Source: RGIG6919 sp045531905 (lineage in GTDB: Bacteria > Bacillota > Clostridia > Lachnospirales > Lachnospiraceae). From it: DNA of 50,762 nt. Where the stretch lies: NCBI GenBank assembly GCA_045531905.1, contig JAZSEY010000022.1, positions 1 through 50,762 of the forward strand, given 5' to 3'. Below are positions 23,642 through 33,838 of this stretch, in pieces. The translations under genes and the position numbers were made by a program. Below the pieces are notes generated by a model. The model ran no database searches. It was not told the origin of the DNA and saw only the letters and a list, made by a program, of their open reading frames with translations. Every line of letters begins with the position of its first letter. Positions within the stretch are counted from its first letter, which is position 1.

Positions 23642-24775
23642 ATGCTAAAAATTGGTATTTGTGACATGGATACAGTTTTTGTTGAGAAACTGTTAGATAT
23701 GCTGAAAAATATATTATATCGGTATACTGATTGGGAGACGCAGATATTTCAGGACGATGAGGAAGTAATGGCTGCGATTTCAAATCACACCTTTGATTGT
23801 AATCTGTTATTTATGGATATTTATCAGAAAAATCAGTCTAACATGTCAGTGGCACAGATGGTAGAAACTCGGCATGTGGATACAGATATTATTTATGTGA
23901 CCACATCAACGGAGCATGTGTTTGAGTGTTACAAACAGCATACTTTTGCATATTTGTTGAAGCCTTTACGGGAGAAGGATATCGCGCAAGAGGTTAAGCG
24001 TTATATCAGCGAGATTCAGATGAATCCGAAATGCTTGAATATTTCCAGTCGAGGAGAAACAATCCGAATTCCAATAGATACAATCTTGTATGTGGAAAGT
24101 AATTATCGTAAAATTGTTGTACATACAAAACATCAGGATTATGAGTATTACGAAAAATTAGATGCATTGGAGACCGTATTAACTTTGGATGGATTTGTCA
24201 GATGTCATCAAAGTTATTTAGTAGCACTTGATAAGATATCAGCATACGATGGCAATGTGATACAAATTGGTGCAACAGCAATTCCAATTAGTCGAAAGTA
24301 TAAAACAGATATCAAATTAGCGTTAGCTAGTGCTGAGATTGCGGGTACGGATGATTCTGTTTTGGAGTCGCATGCAAAACCAAGGAAATCTGTTGTGTGT
24401 GCGGATGGTGATAATGGGGTGTCAGCATGTTATGTCACCACCGGACTATTTCACAACAATGATACAAAGGGTGCTTTGGTGTGTGTGAAGGGCGCGTATC
24501 TTGGGAAGATTGTACGTTTCGTACCGGAGCAGACTATCATGATTGGTCGGGATGGAACCAGTGCAGACATGATTGTGAATTTACCTCTAGTGAGTAGAAA
24601 GCATTGCTCCATCATTTATCATGAACAGGATAACACATATGAAGTGCGGGATTGTTCTGCGAATGGCACATTTGTGGGTAATGGCGAACGCTTACAACGC
24701 GGAGATACATATTTATTAAAACCAGGGGCTAGTTTGGCTTTTGGAGATATGAGCGTAATATATAGATTGGGATAA
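23642..24775 (+). CDS. Response regulator with LytTR DNA-binding and C-terminal FHA domains
   Basis: This 377-residue protein has three parts. Residues 1-122 form a receiver domain with Asp8/Asp10, the phospho-acceptor Asp59 (LLFMDIYQ), Thr87/88 and Lys107 (YLLKPLR). Residues about 130-235 form a LytTR domain (IDTILYVESNYRKIVVHT, FVRCHQSYLV, PISRKYK). Residues about 275-377 form an FHA domain (IMIGRDGTSADMIV, VSRKHCSI, SANGTFVGNG). LytTR proteins bind DNA as dimers; FHA domains bind phosphothreonine. The FHA end suggests input from the Ser/Thr kinase two genes downstream in addition to, or instead of, a histidine kinase, none of which is nearby. The start is uncertain: ATG 23642 has only GGGTG as a ribosome site. 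Confidence 0.85.
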   Translation: MLKIGICDMDTVFVEKLLDMLKNILYRYTDWETQIFQDDEEVMAAISNHTFDCNLLFMDIYQKNQSNMSVAQMVETRHVDTDIIYVTTSTEHVFECYKQHTFAYLLKPLREKDIAQEVKRYISEIQMNPKCLNISSRGETIRIPIDTILYVESNYRKIVVHTKHQDYEYYEKLDALETVLTLDGFVRCHQSYLVALDKISAYDGNVIQIGATAIPISRKYKTDIKLALASAEIAGTDDSVLESHAKPRKSVVCADGDNGVSACYVTTGLFHNNDTKGALVCVKGAYLGKIVRFVPEQTIMIGRDGTSADMIVNLPLVSRKHCSIIYHEQDNTYEVRDCSANGTFVGNGERLQRGDTYLLKPGASLAFGDMSVIYRLG

Positions 24776-24789
24776 GAGGATACATTGAG

Positions 24790-25308
24790 ATGCATTTGTT
24801 AAAGTGTGAGAATGGACATATATACGATAGTGATAAGTTTCGGAGTTGTCCGCATTGTTCCACTGTTCATATGGAATTTGCGGCGACTGTTGATGACATT
24901 GGAGATAATCAGGCTGACGTGGATACGGAGATTCCGGAAGCATCTATGCAGATGGAGTATGAAAAAATCAGTCGTAGAAAAGTAGTGGGCATGTTGATTT
25001 GCAAAGAAGGAGAAATGCAGGGCGAAGGCTTTCTGATTCGTGAGGGAGAAAATGCAATTGGACGTGCATCCAATATGGATGTTGCTTTGGTGAAGGAAGT
25101 GACTATTTCCAGAAAGCATCATGCGACTATACGATATCAGCTAGAGCAAGGCAATTGTATATTGTCAGTGAATGCAGAAAAAAATGATGTTTATATCAAT
25201 GGTAAAAAAGTTGAAAATGAAATGATAATCGGCAATTATGATGAATTGATGATAGGAGATTGCAAACTTATATTCATCGAGGCAGGAATGATATGGCAGA
25301 GCAATTAA
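24790..25308 (+). CDS. Zinc-ribbon FHA-domain protein
   Basis: The 172-residue protein opens with a CxxGHxYDxxxxxxCPxC ribbon (KCENGHIYDSDKFRSCPHC) likely to hold zinc. A linker of about 50 residues follows, then an FHA domain (AIGRASNMDVALVKEVTISRKHHATI...NDVYINGKKV). It is cytoplasmic and has no membrane segment. Its neighbours are an FHA-fused LytTR regulator and a Ser/Thr kinase, so it is likely a phosphothreonine-reading adaptor or kinase substrate. It starts 15 bp after the previous stop and its last 16 bases overlap the kinase gene. Confidence 0.85.
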   Translation: MHLLKCENGHIYDSDKFRSCPHCSTVHMEFAATVDDIGDNQADVDTEIPEASMQMEYEKISRRKVVGMLICKEGEMQGEGFLIREGENAIGRASNMDVALVKEVTISRKHHATIRYQLEQGNCILSVNAEKNDVYINGKKVENEMIIGNYDELMIGDCKLIFIEAGMIWQSN

Positions 25309-26783
25309 AAAGGGATATTATCAAACGGGCACTCAGAAGTGGCACTGTGCTAGCTGGTACTTATCAGGTGGAGCATGTGCTTGGCGAGGGTGGCTTTGGA
25401 ATTACATATGCGGGAAGACAGCTCGATAGAGGGCAGAAAGTAGCCATTAAGGAATATTTTCCTGCGGAGCTTGCTTCCAGAGAGAATGCGGATTCTAATC
25501 AGAATCTGCATATTTTTCGTGGGGAAAAAGAACTGGAATTTGAGAAAGGGCGCAAACGGTTTCTGAAGGAAGCTGAGGTGTTGCGAGAGTTTCAATACTT
25601 AGATGGCATTGTCACTGTCATGGATTATTTTGAGTGCAATCATACGGCATATATTGTGATGGAATACATTGAAGGTATTACCTTAAAACAGTATGTTCGT
25701 GATAATGGAGCTCTGAATTTTACAGAAGTGATTGCATTGTTGTCACCCGTCATGAAGTCCATGATACAAATACATAAAAAAGATTTGATTCATCGTGATA
25801 TCAGTCCGGATAATTTGTTAATCGGTTTGGATAATCGGGCGCGGTTGATTGATTTTGGTGCAGTTAACCAGGTAAATGAAAAAGAAAAGAAGACGAAAAC
25901 AGTAATATTAAAGACGGGATTTGCTCCGCCTGAGCAGTATTTGTCTACTGGAAAACAAGGACCATGGACAGATGTCTATGCTTTTGCAGCGATGATGTGG
26001 TTTGCTCTAACAGGAGAGACTCCTACAGATTCTATTGCCAGATTGCAAGGGGCTGATTTGCCGGAGACTAATTGGGAAAGTCTTGGTGTGGAAGATTGGC
26101 AAAGATATGCCTTGGTAAAAGGAATGGCACTGAAAATATCCGATAGATTTAAAAACTTGGAAGAGTTTTATACAGAATTGACAGTGAAGCATTTGAAGGA
26201 AGATGTGGTGACAGAGCATCCCAAAGTTCCTTCCAAGGAAATTGGAAATCAGATAAAGCGGTTAAATCAAAAGCCTAGCGTTCGGCCATTGTTTGTAATA
26301 GGATTTTTGTTGATTATTGTGTTAACAGCAGGTTTGTTGTGGGGTTCTAAAAACTGGCACAGCAACGAAACGCAACAACCGGATACTTCTGAAGTTGATA
26401 CAACTGCGGATAGTAGAGAAGAAAATATGAACGTAGAGACAGAGAGTCAACCGGTCCACGTGATTTGTACGATGCCCAATGTTGTTAATTTGCCGGTAGA
26501 GGAAGCAAAAACAAAGATATTGTCTCAGGATGATAGTATTCATATTGTTATAGAAGAACAATATCATCAGGAAGCACCGAAAGGTTATATCATTAATCAA
26601 AATGTAGAAGCAGGAACGACATATAACCAGGGGGCAATCAAAGAAGTGGTTTTGATTGTAAGTTTAGGTGTGGAGCCGGTTGCGGAACAGACTGAAACAA
26701 AACCGCGTCCAGCAAGTACAACGGAGGATGATTTTAACTATACAGAAGAAGATGAATATGATGAGTTTCAATTAGGCGATTGA
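25293..26783 (+). CDS. Membrane Ser/Thr protein kinase with one PASTA domain
   Basis: The 496-residue protein has a Hanks-type kinase domain (about 20-300): glycine loop GEGGFG (31-36), Lys53 in AIKEYFPAEL, catalytic HRDISPDN (Asp169) and DFG (187-189). A single membrane segment is at about 333-351 (FVIGFLLIIVLTAGLLW) and one extracellular PASTA domain at about 392-458 (MPNVVNLPVEEAKTKI). An acidic tail follows. PASTA kinases usually sense muropeptides or lipid II, but most carry three to five repeats. The IKEYFPAELA variant marks a separate subfamily from PknB/PrkC. No PP2C phosphatase is adjacent. ATG 25293 is chosen for AGGAA upstream and overlaps the FHA gene. Confidence 0.9.
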   Translation: MAEQLKRDIIKRALRSGTVLAGTYQVEHVLGEGGFGITYAGRQLDRGQKVAIKEYFPAELASRENADSNQNLHIFRGEKELEFEKGRKRFLKEAEVLREFQYLDGIVTVMDYFECNHTAYIVMEYIEGITLKQYVRDNGALNFTEVIALLSPVMKSMIQIHKKDLIHRDISPDNLLIGLDNRARLIDFGAVNQVNEKEKKTKTVILKTGFAPPEQYLSTGKQGPWTDVYAFAAMMWFALTGETPTDSIARLQGADLPETNWESLGVEDWQRYALVKGMALKISDRFKNLEEFYTELTVKHLKEDVVTEHPKVPSKEIGNQIKRLNQKPSVRPLFVIGFLLIIVLTAGLLWGSKNWHSNETQQPDTSEVDTTADSREENMNVETESQPVHVICTMPNVVNLPVEEAKTKILSQDDSIHIVIEEQYHQEAPKGYIINQNVEAGTTYNQGAIKEVVLIVSLGVEPVAEQTETKPRPASTTEDDFNYTEEDEYDEFQLGD

Positions 26784-26794
26784 GGAGGAAGAAG

Positions 26795-29700
26795 ATGAAG
26801 AAACGTATTTTAGCAGCAAGTATCATTCTGGCGATGTTGATACAGACAGTTGGTGCTACGGTGCCGGGAGTGCCAGGAATAACAAAAAATGTATTGGCGC
26901 AGGAAGTAGTGAATGAAGAAGGCGTTGATGAGGAAGCGAGTTCATCAGACGATACGGTAGTAGATGTGTCAACAGAAGAGGTTTTAACAGAAGATGTATC
27001 ATCAGAAGAAACAACAACGGAAGAAACAACAGAAGAATACGTTGTGGAAGGCGAATGTGGTGAAAATGTTTCTTGGTATTATGATGTTGAGACTAAGACG
27101 TTGACAATTTCAGGTGAGGGGGCTATGACTGACTACACATCGGATAGTGATGTGCCATGGAATAATTGGAATTCAGAAATAGCAGCAGTAATAGTGCAAG
27201 AAGGCGTTACACATATTGGAACATTTGCATGTTCAGGTATGACTGAATTGTTAACAGTCAATGTGGAAACGGGTGTGTTATCTATAGGATATCGTGCTTT
27301 TTACGGATGTTCTAAGTTACAAACGGTATTGTTGCCGAACTCTGTTGAAAGTATTGGATATAGAGCGTTTGCAGCATGTACTGCGTTATCAACTATCAAT
27401 ATCCCTATTAGTTGGAAAATTTGTACTCCACAGAAATCTAATATGGGAGAAATATTCTATTTATGCAGATCATTGACATCAGTTGAATTTCCAGAGGGCA
27501 TGACTAGAATTCCAGATTATGCATTGGACAGTGCTGATTATGTGGAAACAGTTGTGCTGCCAGAAACAATAACGGAAATCGGTGAAGAAGCGTTTAATGG
27601 GTGCTCTAAACTTAGTAGTATTAACATTCCAAGTAATATAACAAGCATAGGCAGAGGTGTTTTTCAATATTGTTCTTCCTTGAAAAATGTGGTGCTACCA
27701 GAAAAATTAGTGGAAATTGGGGCACGTGCTTTTAAAGGTGTTGGCATTCAGAGCGTGACAATTCCTGACACAGTGGAAAGAATAGGTTATCAGGCTTTTG
27801 GAAGTACGGCTCTTACTGAAGTAACAATGCCAAGAAATTGGAATGAATGTACAACGGATAAGGATGGGCAAACTCCGGGAATCGGTAACTGTGGAGCTAT
27901 ATTTGAAGGCTGTAATAGTTTAGAGAGAATAGTGATTCAAGATGGAATCACCAATTTGCCGGACTATGCATTGTCATATTGCACAGTCAAGACAATTCAG
28001 TTACCTAACACATTAACCAGTGTGAGCAACTATATGTTTGCTGAGTGTGGTTCTTTGACAGAAATATCATTACCAGAAACAGTAACAGATATCGGTGCGT
28101 ATGCATTTTATAATTGTTATAAATTGTCTACATTTACGATGCCGTCCAAGGTTACAGAAATTAAAGAGGCTACATTTGCACAATGCAGCGGTTTAACTGA
28201 GTTTGAGGTTCCGGAGGGTGTTGAAACTATAGGTTATCAGGCTTTTTATAACTGTAAAAATCTGACTAGCATTTCTTTGCCATCTACTTGGAAGTATTGT
28301 AGTGAACAGGGGGCCTATTTAGGCGACAGTACGACAAGAAGTGTATCGTCATCTGGAAGTATTTTTAAAGACTGTAGTAGTTTGTCTACAATTGAGTTGC
28401 CTGAAGGGATGACTACGGTTCCTGATTATGCTTTTTCAAATGGAAGCTATATCAATACAGTTAAGATACCATCTACTGTGACGGAGATAGGCGAGTATGC
28501 ATTTTATAATTGTGTTGATATGTATGCTATCGATATACCTGATGGCGTACAAGAAATTAAAACCGGCACATTTCAAAAAAGTGGTCTTCGATTTGCTGCA
28601 ATTCCAGGTGCTGTTGAAAGTGTCGGTGATAGTGCATACGAAGATTGTTCTAAATTAGTATCTGCATCAATACCGTTGTCTGTGACTAATGTGGGTAGGA
28701 ATGCATTTGATGGAGTAAGTAGTCAGTTTACAGGTGCTACATATCAGGGAACAGAGGAAGATTGGGCAAATGTGACGGTGGCAACCGGCAACTATGTGTT
28801 GACTGATAAAGAAAAGGTTTATGGTGTTCTTTGTGATTATGAGGTGCCGACATCAATTGTTGCTACCAGTTATACTAAGCCAGAAGAGGTCACAATAGAT
28901 ACTTTTTATGGAAGTGTAGTGTATCATGATGCAGATGATTTTTATCCAATTGATTTACAGGAGGCATTCTTTGGTCCAATGTCAGATAGATACCTTGTTG
29001 CCATACCAAAGGACTCCTATATTACATTTGGGTTTGATAAGGCATTGAAATGTCAGAAGAATTCCGCCATTTCCATAACAACTATTGGAAATAATAATGA
29101 GAGGGTAGATATTTATGTAATAACCCTAGATGGTGATACAGAATTTATTGGCCATTTATATGAAGATGGTGGTTCTATGGAACCTGCTCCGCAAAGACGT
29201 ACAATTCCACTTGGTGAGATAGATGAGTATATTGTAGGTATTAAGTTGGTGGGTAGAGATAATGGCGGTGCGACTCCGGGGTATGATGTAATTAATTTAG
29301 CGTTGATTGCTTCTGAAACAGATGCGGAAATTCCTTCAAATTCCCGTACAAGAGTTACATTACAACGGGGAGAAGATGCAATTGATATTTTGGAACAGCA
29401 ACAGGTAATTGAACCGGAATCAGAAGAAACAGTATCCATTCTTGTGGAACCAGATTGGCAGGATGCAGAACCGGGCAAGGTAGTGGTGATGCAGGAAAAT
29501 GTTGCTGTGCTTGAAAATGCCGGTGGTGCTTTTGTTGATATCACACCAGCTACTTTGTTTAAGGAATACCGTAATATTTATGTTGTGTTGTTTGATGCAA
29601 ATGGAGAAGTTGTTGAAAAAAGGCTGTTAAAACTTTCCATAGGAAAACCATTGTCAGATAGAACTGATACAGAACTGGAAGAGATTCATTATCGGGTAAT

Positions 29701-32700
29701 GGGTGTAAAAGTTGATGAAAATGGAATGGAATATGAGGTTACATGTCTAGGTGCCAAAGTGGTGTGTGGCGAAAAGGAATACACAGTAGGTTCTGGTGGC
29801 TATATTAAGATGCCATTAGCTGATGAAGATGTGGTTACAATATCGCATGATGGATATTATACAAAAACAGTAAGTGGAAAGCAGATAAAACAAAATAACA
29901 CAGTGTATTTATATCCTGCATCAAAAAATGGTGAACCTGTCATTACTGCTGTTTGGCTAGGAGATACAGATGTATTACGTCAAAGTGTTGTTGTGAAAGC
30001 TGACACTACAGAGGAATCTGTATTTAAAGTAGAAGTAGAATGGGGAGATAGTGAGGAATCTTATATTTCTTTAAAACAGAAAACAACAAGCATAAGATTT
30101 AATGATAATCAAGTGTCTTTGGTGTTAAGTAAGCAGTTTTATGTCACGGAAACTTTCTATGTTGAAGCGAGAAATACTGATGGTCAAACAACTACAAAGG
30201 AATTAAAAATAAGGGGAACATCTGACACGTTAGAGTCCTTGGATGATATTAATTTTTCGTTAGGCGATACGTTTAATACTCAATTGGAATCTTCGGATTT
30301 TCCAGAAATTTTAGATAAGTTACCGGTAGGTCTTACGTTAGGAGACAAAATTCCATTAACGGTTTCTTTAGATGGACGAAAACTGAGAGTAGCTGTGGGT
30401 GTAGATTTATGCTCGGTATCAGGAAGTGGAACATCTAAAGAAGATTTAGAAATAGAAGTTAAGGATTTTGTGCAGAAATTCAAAGAGCAATCAGGAAACT
30501 GGTTAAATGGTTCTGCTTCTATTGGTGGATTAGCACGAGAGTTTGGTGCAAAGCCTACAGCAGGCAAATTTGGTTTTGATGCATCGATTTCAATTATGGG
30601 ATACGTAGAGGCTACTATAGATAAAGATGGAAATATTTCAGATAGAAATGGTAGCGTGTATATTGGACCTAAGGTTAGTTTTGATAAGGATATTCCGTTT
30701 ACATTTTCTGGAATTCCATTGTATTTAGAAGCTGCATTTGCTGCTGATTTAAAAGCTATTTTAGATATTGTGGTTGAAGAAGATACAAATAATAATAAAA
30801 TGACACTGCAACCAGATGGAGTGTTTAAAGGAGACATCGAGGCGAAGGTTGGAGTTGGTGTAGGACACAAAGATATTGTTGGATTAAGTGGTGGAGTTAA
30901 TGGAAAACTGAGTCCGGTATGGGATATCAATTATTTGGATTTTGATACATTTAAGATATATGCAACATTGGGTGGGTATATATCGGGAACTGTTTTAGGA
31001 TATGATTTAGAAATATTTAAATGGACACCGATTGAAGACAAATTAATTTTGGATTTACCAAAATCGTCTGGTGGTGTGATAGAGTTATCTGAGACAAGCA
31101 CAACAGCGTTATATGATGCCGGTCAATATGAGGTGCAGGACCTTTCTTATATTGAGTCAGGAAGACAATTTTTGGCAAATAACAGTGTGGAAAATGATAG
31201 TGTGGCTTATGATGTGTTTGAGATGCAAAGCAATATCTATCGCCAGTCTAAAGTGCAGTACGTTGCACTTGAAGAAAATAAAAAATTAGCTGTTTGGCTG
31301 GATTCTTCGGAGAATGCAACTAGCAGTATAGTGTTATACTATTCTTATTATGATGGTAGTGATTGGAGTGTTCCTCAAGAGGTTGATGCAGATGGCACAA
31401 TGGATAGTTCTCCTATATTGCAAAAAATAGGTGGTACAGTATACCTTGCGTGGGAGAATGTTAATGAGGTGTTAGAGGATCAGCAGAGCATGACATTAAA
31501 TGAGGTGGCTGCGACATTGGATATTGCGGTAGCTACATTTTCACAGGAATCAGGCTTTGTCAAAACCGAGTTTGCGAACGATGGTTTGGATATGACACCG
31601 TCGTTAGGTGGAGATGGTAATCATGTATATTTGGCTTGGGTAAGAAATCAAGAAAATAATTATTTTGGTAATACTAACACCAATAGCATTGTGCTTACGA
31701 CTTTAGAAAATGGAACTTGGACAGAACCTATTACACAATATGAGGGCTTGAATGCAATTAACGGGTTGGCATTGGATTATAAAGAAGAAGTAAAACTAGC
31801 ATACAGTGTGGATGTAGATGGCGATTATACTACAAAAGATATGCGTGTTTATGAAAATGGTGAACCGAAGTCCTTTTCACTAAATCCGTGCTATGCACCA
31901 GCTTATTTGAATCATTCATTGTTTTGGTCCGATTCCAATAGTGTTGTGCATGGTGGAATGACGACTCAGCAGGAAGTGATTCGTGCAAAACAGTATCAAA
32001 TGATTTTGGTAAATAATAAAAAAGCAGTTGTATATACAGAATCGGAGGGCTTATGTTCATCCCTGAAAATGGCATATTTTAATGATTTAACAGGACAGTG
32101 GGAGGCCCCAATAGTATTAATTTCAGCACTCGGAAACGTGGTGTCCTTTCAAGCAACGGTGTCTGATACGGGTGAAATTACAATATTGTATAATCAGCAG
32201 GAAACAGATGCAATCAATATGGAATCGCCTTATGGGGAATCAACATTGAGATTAATGACCGTGAATACGATATCTGATATAGCAATTACGAATCTGTATT
32301 GTGATAAGAGTTCTTTGGTTGAAGAAAAGGATTCATATGTTGATGTAACTGTGGAGAATTTGGGAACAAATCATGCAAAAGATGTTACGGTACAGTTAAA
32401 GGATATCGAAGATAATGTTTTATCTACTTATGTATTAGAAGATGAATTAGCTCCGGGAGCTAGTATCGTAGTACAAATTCCAATCACATTTACTTCGACA
32501 TTGATAGATGAAACCGTTGTTGCATATGCCGAAATACCTGAAATCTCAGAGAGCAATTTAGGTAATAATCAAAAGCAAATTGTATTGTCGTATGAGAACT
32601 TATCTGTGATTGATGTTGAATATGAGAAAATGCAAGTTAACCAATATACAATATTTTCCGAAATTGCAAACTATGGTTTGCATGTTCGAAATGAAATTGT

Positions 32701-33718
32701 TGTAGAATTGCGAAAAGGTTCAGAAGATGGTGAAATCGTTGATACGGTAACGATAGAGGAATTGGCTGTTTTACATTCTGAATTGGTTTCATTTGAGGTA
32801 TCAGATACGGACGAGGCATCGTATTATGTAGTGGTACGAGCAGAACAAGATGATTTCATGGCTGATAACATGGATTATGTAGTATTGCCAATCGATGAAA
32901 AGGTTGAGGAAGAGGAGTCTACTGAGGATACATCTACAGCTGAATCATCTACCAGCGAAACAACGGATCAGGAAGAGCCGACAACAGCTGAAGTCTCTAC
33001 AAGTACACCGACACCAGATGAAGATACAGCAAATCCTTCGGTAGATGATGGTATTGTGACACCTCCACATGAGCATACTATTATTGTAGATGCGCCAGTG
33101 GCGGCATCATTTGATCAGGATGGAAGCACAGAAGGTAGTCATTGTTCTACTTGTGGTGAGGTCATTGTTGCTTCTCAGGTGATACCAAGAATCCAGTCTG
33201 TCACTTTGAATAAACTTTCTTATACATATAATGGTAAAAAGCAGACGCCAAAGGTCACAGTAAAGGATAGCCAGGGAACTCGTTTGGTTTCAAATATCGA
33301 TTATGTGGTAGAATATGCAAAGGGCAGAAAAAATGTTGGAGTTTATTCTGTGACGGTTACCTTTAAGGGCAAATATGCAGGAGTCAAAGAACAAACCTTT
33401 ACCATTTTGCCAAAAGCAACCAGCTTGACTAAAATAACAGCAAAGAAAAAAGGATTTACGGCAAAATGGAAAAAGCAGTCAAAACAGGTGACTGGCTACG
33501 AATTGCAGTATTCTATCAATAAAAAGTTTACTAAGAAGACCACTAAGACAGTAAAGATTGGTAAATATAAGACGATAACAAAGACTATATCTAAATTAAA
33601 AGCAAAGAAAAAATACTATGTACGTATTCGTACCTACAAGACAGTGAAAGTAAAAGGGAAAAATACCAAGTTATACTCTAAGTGGTCTAAGGTGAAAACA
33701 GTAAAAACAAAGAAATAG
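26795..33718 (+). CDS. Giant secreted LRR / CARDB surface protein
   Basis: This 2307-residue protein has a signal peptide (MKKRILAASIILAMLIQTVGA) and an acidic Ser/Thr/Glu stretch. BspA-type LRR repeats fill about 92-648. A long middle region of mixed beta-rich sequence has no clear assignment. A CARDB-like pair of domains lies at about 1826-2032 (YVDVTVENLGTNHAKDVTVQL). A Thr/Ser/Glu/Pro linker (2032-2088), a secreted CSTCG ribbon-like module (about 2091-2132), a YDG/MBG-like repeat (2135-2205) and a lysine-rich Fn3-like end (2215-2307) complete it. It starts 12 bp after the kinase gene with AGGAGG, so it belongs to the signalling operon. Probable adhesin or glycan binder; ligand unknown. 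A terminator follows at 33729-33777. Confidence 0.88.
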   Translation: MKKRILAASIILAMLIQTVGATVPGVPGITKNVLAQEVVNEEGVDEEASSSDDTVVDVSTEEVLTEDVSSEETTTEETTEEYVVEGECGENVSWYYDVETKTLTISGEGAMTDYTSDSDVPWNNWNSEIAAVIVQEGVTHIGTFACSGMTELLTVNVETGVLSIGYRAFYGCSKLQTVLLPNSVESIGYRAFAACTALSTINIPISWKICTPQKSNMGEIFYLCRSLTSVEFPEGMTRIPDYALDSADYVETVVLPETITEIGEEAFNGCSKLSSINIPSNITSIGRGVFQYCSSLKNVVLPEKLVEIGARAFKGVGIQSVTIPDTVERIGYQAFGSTALTEVTMPRNWNECTTDKDGQTPGIGNCGAIFEGCNSLERIVIQDGITNLPDYALSYCTVKTIQLPNTLTSVSNYMFAECGSLTEISLPETVTDIGAYAFYNCYKLSTFTMPSKVTEIKEATFAQCSGLTEFEVPEGVETIGYQAFYNCKNLTSISLPSTWKYCSEQGAYLGDSTTRSVSSSGSIFKDCSSLSTIELPEGMTTVPDYAFSNGSYINTVKIPSTVTEIGEYAFYNCVDMYAIDIPDGVQEIKTGTFQKSGLRFAAIPGAVESVGDSAYEDCSKLVSASIPLSVTNVGRNAFDGVSSQFTGATYQGTEEDWANVTVATGNYVLTDKEKVYGVLCDYEVPTSIVATSYTKPEEVTIDTFYGSVVYHDADDFYPIDLQEAFFGPMSDRYLVAIPKDSYITFGFDKALKCQKNSAISITTIGNNNERVDIYVITLDGDTEFIGHLYEDGGSMEPAPQRRTIPLGEIDEYIVGIKLVGRDNGGATPGYDVINLALIASETDAEIPSNSRTRVTLQRGEDAIDILEQQQVIEPESEETVSILVEPDWQDAEPGKVVVMQENVAVLENAGGAFVDITPATLFKEYRNIYVVLFDANGEVVEKRLLKLSIGKPLSDRTDTELEEIHYRVMGVKVDENGMEYEVTCLGAKVVCGEKEYTVGSGGYIKMPLADEDVVTISHDGYYTKTVSGKQIKQNNTVYLYPASKNGEPVITAVWLGDTDVLRQSVVVKADTTEESVFKVEVEWGDSEESYISLKQKTTSIRFNDNQVSLVLSKQFYVTETFYVEARNTDGQTTTKELKIRGTSDTLESLDDINFSLGDTFNTQLESSDFPEILDKLPVGLTLGDKIPLTVSLDGRKLRVAVGVDLCSVSGSGTSKEDLEIEVKDFVQKFKEQSGNWLNGSASIGGLAREFGAKPTAGKFGFDASISIMGYVEATIDKDGNISDRNGSVYIGPKVSFDKDIPFTFSGIPLYLEAAFAADLKAILDIVVEEDTNNNKMTLQPDGVFKGDIEAKVGVGVGHKDIVGLSGGVNGKLSPVWDINYLDFDTFKIYATLGGYISGTVLGYDLEIFKWTPIEDKLILDLPKSSGGVIELSETSTTALYDAGQYEVQDLSYIESGRQFLANNSVENDSVAYDVFEMQSNIYRQSKVQYVALEENKKLAVWLDSSENATSSIVLYYSYYDGSDWSVPQEVDADGTMDSSPILQKIGGTVYLAWENVNEVLEDQQSMTLNEVAATLDIAVATFSQESGFVKTEFANDGLDMTPSLGGDGNHVYLAWVRNQENNYFGNTNTNSIVLTTLENGTWTEPITQYEGLNAINGLALDYKEEVKLAYSVDVDGDYTTKDMRVYENGEPKSFSLNPCYAPAYLNHSLFWSDSNSVVHGGMTTQQEVIRAKQYQMILVNNKKAVVYTESEGLCSSLKMAYFNDLTGQWEAPIVLISALGNVVSFQATVSDTGEITILYNQQETDAINMESPYGESTLRLMTVNTISDIAITNLYCDKSSLVEEKDSYVDVTVENLGTNHAKDVTVQLKDIEDNVLSTYVLEDELAPGASIVVQIPITFTSTLIDETVVAYAEIPEISESNLGNNQKQIVLSYENLSVIDVEYEKMQVNQYTIFSEIANYGLHVRNEIVVELRKGSEDGEIVDTVTIEELAVLHSELVSFEVSDTDEASYYVVVRAEQDDFMADNMDYVVLPIDEKVEEEESTEDTSTAESSTSETTDQEEPTTAEVSTSTPTPDEDTANPSVDDGIVTPPHEHTIIVDAPVAASFDQDGSTEGSHCSTCGEVIVASQVIPRIQSVTLNKLSYTYNGKKQTPKVTVKDSQGTRLVSNIDYVVEYAKGRKNVGVYSVTVTFKGKYAGVKEQTFTILPKATSLTKITAKKKGFTAKWKKQSKQVTGYELQYSINKKFTKKTTKTVKIGKYKTITKTISKLKAKKKYYVRIRTYKTVKVKGKNTKLYSKWSKVKTVKTKK

Positions 33719-33728
33719 ATGTTAATTT

Positions 33729-33777
33729 ATGCAAATGGATGTCAATTCTTACAATGGCATTCATTTGCATTTTTTAT
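33729..33777 (+). terminator. Terminator after the giant LRR protein gene
   Basis: ATGCAAATGGATGTCA pairs imperfectly with TGGCATTCATTTGCAT, followed by TTTTTATT. It closes the kinase/FHA/LRR operon. Confidence 0.8.
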
Positions 33778-33838
33778 TGTGCTAGTATCAATTGGATGAG
33801 AGATGTAAATGTTAACTTATATGCAGAAAGGGGAAAAT

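Noticed and set aside
29113..29544. 143-codon minus-strand frame inside the giant LRR gene
   Set aside because: Antisense shadow in a gene with continuous repeat structure; no ribosome site.
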